Origin: an uncultured Pseudomonadota bacterium
GTDB taxonomy: Bacteria; Pseudomonadota; Gammaproteobacteria; Xanthomonadales; Ahniellaceae
Assembly (NCBI GenBank): GCA_937996755.1
Contig: CALKUS010000086.1
Location: 1 to 9,584, forward strand
Direction: 5' to 3'
Length of the DNA: 9,584 nucleotides
Part shown: positions 5,239 to 9,584 of the stretch, piece after piece
Numbering within the stretch: position 1 is the stretch's first letter
Layout of the letters: each line of letters opens with the position of its first letter
Notes under the pieces: generated by a model
Told to the model about the DNA's origin: nothing
The model's database searches: none
Seen by the model: only the letters and a program-made list of their open reading frames with translations
Made by a program: the position numbers and the translations under genes

Positions 5239-5832
5239 TCAGGCCGACGCGGCTCGCGGCGGGTTGCAGCTGCTGCGCACGGCACCGGTGATGCGTGCAT
5301 CGACGTCGTCCATCGAACCGACGCCATCGACCTCGACCAGCAGGCCTTCGTCGCGGAAGTGCTGGATGATCGGCGCCGTCTGCTCCTGGTACACGCGCAG
5401 GCGCTCGCGCACCGTCTCCGGCGTGTCGTCGACGCGGCCTTCGGCTTTCGCGCGGCCGGCGAGGCGATCGAACAACAGGTGTTCCGGCACCGACAGCAGC
5501 ACGGCGCAATCGAGCGGCTGGCCGATGCGTGCGAGCAGCGCCTCGAGCGCCCTGCACTGCGCGATGTTGCGCGGGTAGCCGTCGAGGATGAAACCGGGCT
5601 TCGCGTCGTCCTGCGCCACGCGCTGTTCCAGCATGCCGAGCATGATCTCGTCGGACACGAGGTGCCCGCGATCCATCACGGCCTTCGCCTGGATGCCGAG
5701 CGGCGTGCCCGCCCTGACCTGCGCGCGCAGGAGGTCGCCCGTCGAGATGTGGGCCAGGCCGAGCTCGGTTTTCAGGCGCGTGGCCTGGGTACCCTTGCCC
5801 GAGCCGGGCGCGCCGAGAAACACGATACGCAT
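5239..5832 (-). CDS. adk: Adenylate kinase (short-LID type)
   Basis: Adenylate kinase interconverts ATP + AMP and 2 ADP in the cytoplasm. Seen in 197 residues: P-loop GAPGSGKGT (7-15), AMP-site ISTGDLLRA (29-37), GHLVSDEI (56-63), DGYPRN (84-89), FDRLAGRAKAEGRVDDTPETV (121-141) and RLRVYQEQTAPIIQHF (144-159). The LID region is the short form without the Zn-type Cys insert, which gives proteins near 190 aa instead of 215. ATG at 5832 gives the canonical MRIVFLGAPGSGKGTQ; an open extension upstream has no family similarity. It is divergent from the PPi-phosphofructokinase gene with 176 bp between starts, and a TTGACT/TACGGT promoter candidate lies 65 bp upstream. By producing ADP from AMP it complements PPi-releasing biosynthesis. 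Confidence 0.95.
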   Translation of the reverse strand: MRIVFLGAPGSGKGTQATRLKTELGLAHISTGDLLRAQVRAGTPLGIQAKAVMDRGHLVSDEIMLGMLEQRVAQDDAKPGFILDGYPRNIAQCRALEALLARIGQPLDCAVLLSVPEHLLFDRLAGRAKAEGRVDDTPETVRERLRVYQEQTAPIIQHFRDEGLLVEVDGVGSMDDVDARITGAVRSSCNPPRAASA

Positions 5833-5896
5833 GGGTTGTCCGTAGGGGTCGCAGCGCAACGCAAAGCGCGGCCGCGGGGCGGAAAGAGTTGCCTGA

Positions 5897-5925
5897 ACCG
5901 TATCGTTCGGACCCCGCCAAGTCAA
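5897..5925 (-). promoter_or_regulatory. Candidate sigma-70-type promoter for adk
   Basis: On the minus strand TTGACT (5925-5920), a 17-nt spacer, then TACGGT (5902-5897). The -35 box is one mismatch from consensus and spacing is ideal; the -10 box matches at three positions including the two most conserved. The -10 lies about 65 bp before the adk start. Confidence 0.4.
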
Positions 5926-5998
5926 TGAATTTCCGGGGGCGATGGCTGCGCGAGCCGGCCGATTCTGCGATCCTGCCGGCCGGCGGCGGCTTCGGACC

Positions 5999-6005
5999 GG
6001 AAGGA
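5999..6005 (+). promoter_or_regulatory. Ribosome binding site of pfp
   Basis: GGAAGGA immediately before ACC-ATG at 6009 is the strongest ribosome site on the plus strand and decides this start over an in-frame TTG near 5889. Confidence 0.65.
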
Positions 6006-6008
6006 ACC

Positions 6009-7280
6009 ATGTCCAAGGGCAACCTGCTCTACGCACAATCGGGCGGCGTCACCGCCGTCATCAACACGACCGCCGCGGCGGTGATCGAAACGGCGCGGCG
6101 CAACCCGTCGCGCATCGGCAAGGTCTACGCGGCGCGCAACGGCATCATCGGTGCGCTGCGCGAGGACCTGATCGACACTTCGGCCGAGAAACCGGCCGAC
6201 ATCCGCGCGCTCGCGCACACGCCGGGCGGCGCGTTCGGCTCGTGCCGCTTCAAGCTGAAGAGCTTCGAGGCCGACCGCGCGCAGTACGAACGCCTGATCG
6301 AGGTGTTCCGCGCGCACGACATCCGCTGGTTCCTCTACAACGGCGGCAACGATTCCGCGGACACCTCGAACAAGCTGTCGCAGATCGGCGAGACGCTCGG
6401 CTATCCGATCAGCTGCATCGGCGTGCCGAAGACGGTCGACAACGACCTCGAGGTCACCGACAACTGCCCCGGCTTCGGCTCGGTCGCGAAATACACGGCC
6501 GTCTCGATCCTCGAGGCGAGCCTGGACGTCCGCTCGATGCACGAATCCTCGACGAAGGTGTTCGTGATGGAAGTGATGGGCCGCCACGCGGGCTGGATCG
6601 CCGCCGCCGCGGGCCTTGCCGGCAACGGGCCGGACGAAGCGCCGCACATCATCCTGTTCCCCGAGCAGCCGTTCGACGAGGCGCGTTTCCTCGACCGCGT
6701 GCGGTCGTGCGTCGAGCGCATCGGCTGGTGCTCGGTGGTCGTGTCGGAAGGCCTGAAGACGCCGGAAGGCCGCTTCCTCGCCGAAGCCGGCACCGTCGAC
6801 GCGTTCGGCCACAGCCAGCTCGGCGGCGTCGGCCCGACGATCGCGCAGCTGGTGAAGGACAAGCTCGGCTACAAGTACCACTGGGCGGTGAGCGATTACC
6901 TGCAGCGCTCCGCGCGTCACATCGCCAGCAAGACCGACGCCGAGCAGGCCTACGCCGTCGGCAAGGCCGCCGTGCAGTACGCGATGGCCGGCATGAACGC
7001 CGTGATGCCGGTGATCAAGCGCGCATCGAAGAAGCCGTATCGCTGGGTCGTCGAGCCCGCGCCGCTCGCGCAGGTCGCGAACCACGAGAAGAAGATGCCG
7101 AAGGACTTCATCCGCGAGGACGGCTTCGGCATCACCGCGAAGTGCCGCGAATACCTCGAGCCGCTGATCCGCGGCGAGTCGTACCCGCCGTACGAAAAGG
7201 ACGGGCTTCCGAGATACGTGACGCTGCGCTTGAAGCCGGTGAAGAAAAAGTTGCCCGAATACCGAATCGCGGACAAGTGA
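6009..7280 (+). CDS. pfp: Pyrophosphate-dependent 6-phosphofructokinase
   Basis: The enzyme reversibly phosphorylates fructose-6-phosphate to fructose-1,6-bisphosphate with PPi in place of ATP, serving glycolysis and gluconeogenesis. Seen in 423 residues: LLYAQSGGVTAVIN (6-19), GGND (112-115) where ATP enzymes have GGDG, PKTVDND (140-146) where ATP enzymes usually have PGTIDND, MGRHAGW (190-196), and FGHSQLGGVGPT. Asp at the GGND position and Lys in PKTVDND are the established markers of PPi specificity. Length fits the roughly 420-aa bacterial PPi-PFK class. ATG at 6009 has a good ribosome site. Neighbours: divergent adk on one side and, beyond a 500-bp gap and a zinc transporter, the H+-pyrophosphatase, which competes for or supplies the same PPi. 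No damage is seen. Confidence 0.95.
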   Translation: MSKGNLLYAQSGGVTAVINTTAAAVIETARRNPSRIGKVYAARNGIIGALREDLIDTSAEKPADIRALAHTPGGAFGSCRFKLKSFEADRAQYERLIEVFRAHDIRWFLYNGGNDSADTSNKLSQIGETLGYPISCIGVPKTVDNDLEVTDNCPGFGSVAKYTAVSILEASLDVRSMHESSTKVFVMEVMGRHAGWIAAAAGLAGNGPDEAPHIILFPEQPFDEARFLDRVRSCVERIGWCSVVVSEGLKTPEGRFLAEAGTVDAFGHSQLGGVGPTIAQLVKDKLGYKYHWAVSDYLQRSARHIASKTDAEQAYAVGKAAVQYAMAGMNAVMPVIKRASKKPYRWVVEPAPLAQVANHEKKMPKDFIREDGFGITAKCREYLEPLIRGESYPPYEKDGLPRYVTLRLKPVKKKLPEYRIADK

Positions 7281-7336
7281 GCCGCTCGCGCGACTCGGGT
7301 TGACGAACCTGCGGAGCGCCGCCGCCGCACCTTGAC

Positions 7337-7363
7337 GTCATCCCGGCGAAAGCCGGGACCCAG
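7337..7363. repeat. Short palindromic dispersed-type repeat (GTCATCCCGGCGAAAGCCGGGA)
   Basis: Stem TCCCGGC (7341-7347), GAAA tetraloop, stem GCCGGGA (7352-7358), within GTCA...CCCAG. This resembles the GTCATTCCCGCGAAAGCGGGAATCC family of dispersed palindromes of many Proteobacteria, recalled from general knowledge. It lies 57 bp after the pfp stop and could also act as a 3'-end hairpin. Confidence 0.65.
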
Positions 7364-7391
7364 TGCCTTCGCGTCGTCCCCTCGCCATTTC

Positions 7392-7410
7392 GTCATTCCC
7401 GCGAAGGCGG
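7392..7410. repeat. Truncated second copy of the GTCAT-type palindromic repeat
   Basis: GTCATTCCCGCGAAGGCGG matches the start of the same repeat family but the second arm stops after GCGG; the expected GAATCC is replaced by unrelated TCGATCCC. The stem left is only CCGC/GCGG. Confidence 0.5.
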
Positions 7411-7413
7411 TCG

Positions 7414-7457
7414 ATCCCGCGCGCTGAGCGGACGCCTCAGCGTCCGCTGCGCGGGAT
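7414..7457. repeat. Bulged 17-bp hairpin
   Basis: Left arm ATCCCGCGC (7414-7422), 4-nt bulge GCTG, AGCGGACG (7427-7434), loop CCTCAG, right arm CGTCCGCT-GCGCGGGAT (7441-7457). All 17 paired bases are Watson-Crick. The bulge plus loop hold a second nested pairing (CTGAG/CTCAG), so two folds compete. No T-run follows. Confidence 0.6.
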
Positions 7458-7552
7458 GGGGTGAGCCATGGATGGCGAACGGATGAGCCGCAGGGATGCA
7501 GGCTTCAGTTTTCGACGGAGCTGTCGCTCTGGACAGTTTCGCCTGCCGGCGA

Positions 7553-7586
7553 CCGGAGGAGGGACGCTGGCCCGCCCCTCCTCCGG
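7553..7586. repeat. 11-bp perfect inverted repeat
   Basis: Arms CCGGAGGAGGG (7553-7563) and CCCTCCTCCGG (7576-7586) with a 12-nt loop ACGCTGGCCCGC. The GGAGGAGG in the left arm resembles a ribosome site, but no gene follows at proper distance. Confidence 0.6.
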
Positions 7587-7620
7587 ACTCCACCCGGGCC
7601 TGCGAGCGAGATCAAAAGTA

Positions 7621-7646
7621 CCCAAGCCCGACCGCGCGGGCTTGGG
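7621..7646. repeat. Sister hairpin 1 (loop ACCGCG)
   Basis: Stem CCCAAGCCCG (7621-7630), loop ACCGCG, stem CGGGCTTGGG (7637-7646): 10 perfect pairs. It shares its loop and inner stem with the hairpin at 7714-7743. Confidence 0.75.
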
Positions 7647-7713
7647 ACCCAACGCTCGCAACACCACGCACCCTGAGTTCGTCGCGCGCTTTCTCGTCGA
7701 CTTGCGTGAGGCA

Positions 7714-7743
7714 GCGCCAGGCCCGACCGCGCGGGCCTGGCGC
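7714..7743. repeat. Sister hairpin 2 (loop ACCGCG), 3' of the CDF transporter gene
   Basis: Stem GCGCCAGGCCCG (7714-7725), loop ACCGCG (7726-7731), stem CGGGCCTGGCGC (7732-7743): 12 perfect pairs. On the minus strand it lies about 44 bp after the transporter stop and could serve as its 3'-end structure, though no T-run follows. Confidence 0.75.
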
Positions 7744-7786
7744 GAACGGCGATGGGTCGTCGATACCGTCGGCGTTGGCGTCGGCG

Positions 7787-8740
7787 TCAGCCGCAATCGC
7801 GGCCACATCCGGCGTTCTCGAACTGCAGCGTGGTGTGGCGGATGCCGAATTGCTCGACGATCACGCGTTGCGCGTCGGCGAGCAGCGCGTCGCCTTCGCG
7901 CGTGCCGTCGTGCTCGAGGTGCGCGGTGAGTGCGGCGGCGGTGGTGGACAGGGACCAGACGTGCAGGTCGTGCACGGAGCGCACGCCGGGCACGGCGCGC
8001 AGTGCGGTGTCGATCGCGGCGGGGTCGATGCCGCGCGGCACGGCGTCGAGCGAGAGCGCGAGCGCTTCGCGCAGCAGGCCGATGCTCGAGAAGCCGATCA
8101 CGATCGAGATCACGACGCCTGCCGCGGGATCGAGCCAGGCCCAGCCGGTGAGCATCACGAGGCCGCCGACCACGACGACCGCGGCGGACACGGCCGCGTC
8201 CGCCGCGAGGTGCAGGAACGCGCCGCGCGCATTGAGGTCGTTGCGCCGGCTGCGCCAGAACAGCGCCGCCGAGCCCGCGTTGACCAGCAGGCCGAGCAGC
8301 GCGACCGCCATCACGGGCAGGCCCGGCACCGGCTCGGGATGGCCGAAGCGGCGCAGGCTCTCCACGGTCAGCGCGCCGCAGGCGATGAGCAGGATCGCCG
8401 CGTTGAGCAGCGCCGCGAGGATGGTCGAGCGCGCCATGCCGTAGGTGTGGCGCCGCGTCGGCGCGCGCAGCGCGAGCCGCGCCGCGCCCCAGGCGAGCAG
8501 CAGGCCCATGACGTCGCCGAGGTTGTGGCCGGCGTCGGCCAGCAGCGCCATCGAGCCGATCTTGATGCCCACGCCCGCCTCGAACAGGACGAGCGCGATG
8601 TTGAGGATGGTGCTCCAGCGGAAGGCGCCGTGGGTGTGCGGGTCGGCGACGGCGTGCTGGTCGTGGGGGTCGGGGGCCGTGCCCGGGCCATGGTCGTGGC
8701 CGTGGTCGTGCGAATGGCCGTGGTGGTGGTGGAGGCCCAT
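7787..8740 (-). CDS. Cation diffusion facilitator (CDF) family zinc/cadmium exporter
   Basis: CDF proteins are inner-membrane antiporters that expel Zn2+ (and often Cd2+) in exchange for protons. Seen in 317 residues: a His-rich cytoplasmic N-terminus (4-38, MGLHHHHGHSHDHGHDHG), six hydrophobic segments between about 42 and 225, the TM2 metal motif ADAGHNLGD (His72, Asp76), the TM5 motif HLAAD (His177, Asp181), and a C-terminal ferredoxin-like domain with VPGVRSVHDLHVWSLS (250-265). The HxxxD/HxxxD pair fits a zinc-preferring CzcD/ZitB-type carrier. The C-terminus ends CGRDCG, a CxxxC pair that could bind metal. ATG at 8740 has GGAA 6 nt upstream. It is oriented against pfp and divergent from hppA. 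Substrate range cannot be fixed from sequence alone. Confidence 0.93.
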   Translation of the reverse strand: MGLHHHHGHSHDHGHDHGPGTAPDPHDQHAVADPHTHGAFRWSTILNIALVLFEAGVGIKIGSMALLADAGHNLGDVMGLLLAWGAARLALRAPTRRHTYGMARSTILAALLNAAILLIACGALTVESLRRFGHPEPVPGLPVMAVALLGLLVNAGSAALFWRSRRNDLNARGAFLHLAADAAVSAAVVVVGGLVMLTGWAWLDPAAGVVISIVIGFSSIGLLREALALSLDAVPRGIDPAAIDTALRAVPGVRSVHDLHVWSLSTTAAALTAHLEHDGTREGDALLADAQRVIVEQFGIRHTTLQFENAGCGRDCG

Positions 8741-8778
8741 GGTTCCGCGAGTCTGAGGGTTGCAGGCGGGGTGATGAA

Positions 8779-8784
8779 ATTACA
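8779..8784 (-). promoter_or_regulatory. Possible -10 box of the CDF transporter
   Basis: TGTAAT on the minus strand, one mismatch from TATAAT, 38 bp before the start codon, inside a rare AT-rich patch (GGTGTAATTTCATC). No good -35 box is seen, as with promoters that use an activator. Confidence 0.3.
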
Positions 8785-8814
8785 CCGGGGGTTGCAGAGC
8801 ACCCCACCCTCGGT

Positions 8815-8850
8815 CCCTCCCCTGCGTCCCTGCCGGGCCGCAGGGGAGGG
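8815..8850. repeat. 11-bp GC-rich inverted repeat upstream of hppA
   Basis: Arms CCCTCCCCTGC (8815-8825) and GCAGGGGAGGG (8840-8850) are perfect complements with a 14-nt loop. On the plus strand the stem is followed by TTCGTTGTTTCC, moderately T-rich, so it looks terminator-like, yet no plus-strand gene precedes it. It may be another dispersed repeat or insulate hppA from readthrough. Confidence 0.6.
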
Positions 8851-8851
8851 T

Positions 8852-8928
8852 TCGTTGTTTCCTGTCGTCGTGGGGCGCGCTGCCTCGTTTCCGGTCGTTT
8901 CTGGGCGCTCTGCGTTGTTTCCGGCGGG
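8852..8928. repeat. Imperfect tandem repeat of about 30-33 bp, 2.5 units
   Basis: Units start TCGTTGTTTCCTGTCGTCG (8852), TCGTTTCCGGTCGTTTCTGG (8885) and CGTTGTTTCCGGCG (8913). The first two continue with GGGGCGCGCTGCC and GGGCGCTCTGCG. Unit two lacks three bases (TTG) present in unit one. The array ends about 80 bp before the hppA start and overlaps the only promoter candidate. Confidence 0.55.
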
Positions 8929-8942
8929 GTTTCGCGTAAACT
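8915..8942 (+). promoter_or_regulatory. Weak promoter candidate for hppA
   Basis: TTGTTT (8915-8920), 16-nt spacer, TAAACT (8937-8942), about 70 bp before the hppA ATG. Both boxes are weak matches, but TAAACT lies in the only A/T-richer stretch of this leader. Confidence 0.3.
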
Positions 8943-9011
8943 CCCGCGGCCTTTTTCTTCTTCCCGGCGGCTCCTTCGGCCGGAAAATCCATCCTGTTGG
9001 GGGTTTCAGTC

Positions 9012-9584
9012 ATGCAGGCAATGCTTGTAACGAATGGCTTGTGGATCACGCTCGGCTGCGCGGTGATCGCGCTGCTGTACGGGCTGTGGTCGATCCGCTG
9101 GATCATGGCGCGTCCGGCCGGCAACGAGCGGATGCAGGAAATCGCCGCCGCCGTGCAGCAGGGCGCGCGCGCGTACCTCAACCGCCAGTACACGACGATC
9201 TCGATCGTCGGCGTGGTGTTGTTCCTCGTGATCGGCTTCGCGCTGAAGTGGCCGACCGCGATCGGTTTCGCGCTCGGCGCGATCCTGTCCGGCCTCGCCG
9301 GCTACATCGGCATGAACGTGTCGGTGCGTGCGAACGTGCGCACGGCGGAAGCGGCGCGCAGCGGGATCAACCCGGCCCTCGCGGTCGCGTTCCGCGGCGG
9401 CGCGATCACCGGCATGCTGGTGGTGGGCCTCGGCCTGCTCGGCGTCGCCGGCTACTTCATCGGCCTGCAGAAGTTCGGGGTCGACCAGGCAGCCGCGCTG
9501 CACGCGCTCGTCGGCCTCGCGTTCGGCTCCTCGCTGATCTCGATCTTCGCGCGCCTCGGCGGCGGCATCTTCACGAAGGGCGCC
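9012..9584 (+). CDS. hppA: Membrane-bound proton-translocating pyrophosphatase, N-terminal part (runs off the right edge)
   Basis: H+-PPase hydrolyses cytoplasmic PPi and pumps protons across the inner membrane. Seen: 191 codons from ATG 9012, with a first membrane helix (about 6-28), the family string MQEIAAAVQQGARAYLNRQY (41-60), further helices at about 61-80 and 82-101, GYIGMNVSVRANVRTAEAA (97-115), two more helices (about 128-152 and 161-180) and GGGIFTKGA at the very end, which in the family leads into the substrate-binding DVGADLVGKVE. That motif and the residue deciding K+ dependence lie beyond the window, so the K+-independent/proton-type call is inference. A second Met at residue 4 is an alternative start. 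The upstream site GGGGG is poor. About 28% of the usual 670-690 residues are present. Confidence 0.95.
   Translation, partial: MQAMLVTNGLWITLGCAVIALLYGLWSIRWIMARPAGNERMQEIAAAVQQGARAYLNRQYTTISIVGVVLFLVIGFALKWPTAIGFALGAILSGLAGYIGMNVSVRANVRTAEAARSGINPALAVAFRGGAITGMLVVGLGLLGVAGYFIGLQKFGVDQAAALHALVGLAFGSSLISIFARLGGGIFTKGA

Larger units (their letters stand above)
7281..7786. other. Gene-free 506-bp interval rich in inverted repeats
   Basis: I see no convincing gene here: open frames exist on both strands (for example a plus frame from about 7468) but lack family features, ribosome sites or consistent codon bias. The interval instead holds a chain of hairpin-forming segments, listed separately, at 7337-7363, 7414-7457, 7553-7586, 7621-7646 and 7714-7743. 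It may be several dispersed genome repeats placed end to end. Confidence 0.6.

Noticed and set aside
4895..5578. Coding frame starting MGTEVIKVRLNYLRPHF over the repeat
   Set aside because: It starts inside the inverted repeat, and the same motif is readable on both strands because of the symmetry; further on it is a shadow of tusA and adk.
5942..7303. Second long plus-strand open frame and a long minus-strand frame over pfp
   Set aside because: Low-complexity Arg/Gly-rich products in alternate frames of a fully conserved PPi-phosphofructokinase; expected from high GC.
7468..7929. Small Arg-rich protein gene in the 7281-7786 gap
   Set aside because: No ribosome site, it runs through three hairpins and into the antisense of the CDF gene, and shows no recognisable domain. 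A multicopy repeat is likelier.
8780..9193. Minus-strand frame across the hppA leader
   Set aside because: It is antisense to conserved hppA codons and its repetitive Arg/Asp-rich end simply translates the tandem repeat.

Overview
The window looks like two pieces of DNA from different bacteria joined near position 1119-1141. Bases 1 to about 1118 have moderate GC and mixed codon use (AAA, CAA, TTG and AAT are common). They carry the end of gyrB and the start of gyrA on the minus strand, in a form that reads like Verrucomicrobiota or a relative. From about 1142 to the end, the DNA is very GC-rich with strong G/C third positions, and the genes look gammaproteobacterial, probably Lysobacterales/Xanthomonadales-like. 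This lineage call rests on gene content and repeat style, not on a search. At the join, a gapdh gene on the minus strand loses its C-terminal two thirds and runs out of frame into gyrB. The simplest reading is a metagenome assembly chimera made across a short shared repeat.

Layout, left to right. (1) 1-1140, minus: partial gyrA and truncated gyrB. (2) 1119-4847, minus: five genes reading leftward, in transcription order a multi-pass membrane protein of unknown function, mpl (murein tripeptide recycling ligase), a small Pro/Thr-linker lipoprotein, a stand-alone LON substrate-binding-domain protein, and the truncated gapdh. Mpl sits 7 nt after the membrane protein. (3) 4871-4973: a compact repeat element (tandem 20-mers plus a 25-bp inverted repeat) that fills most of the gap between two divergent gene starts. 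(4) 4992-5832: tusA-like gene (plus) convergent with adk (minus), their stop codons one base apart. (5) 6009-7280, plus: pyrophosphate-dependent 6-phosphofructokinase. (6) 7281-7786: about 500 bp with no convincing gene but at least five inverted repeats, including two sister hairpins with identical loops and compensatory stem changes. (7) 7787-8740, minus: His-rich CDF zinc transporter. (8) 8741-9011: leader region with a strong hairpin and an imperfect tandem repeat. (9) 9012-9584, plus: start of the membrane H+-pyrophosphatase hppA.

Functional themes: adk, PPi-dependent PFK and H+-PPase suggest a pyrophosphate-linked energy economy. Mpl, the membrane protein and the lipoprotein point to the envelope. 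No complete mobile element, CRISPR array, phage, defence locus, tRNA or rRNA was seen. The less ordinary material is the chimeric join and the intergenic repeat structures; no convincing new multi-gene system is visible.
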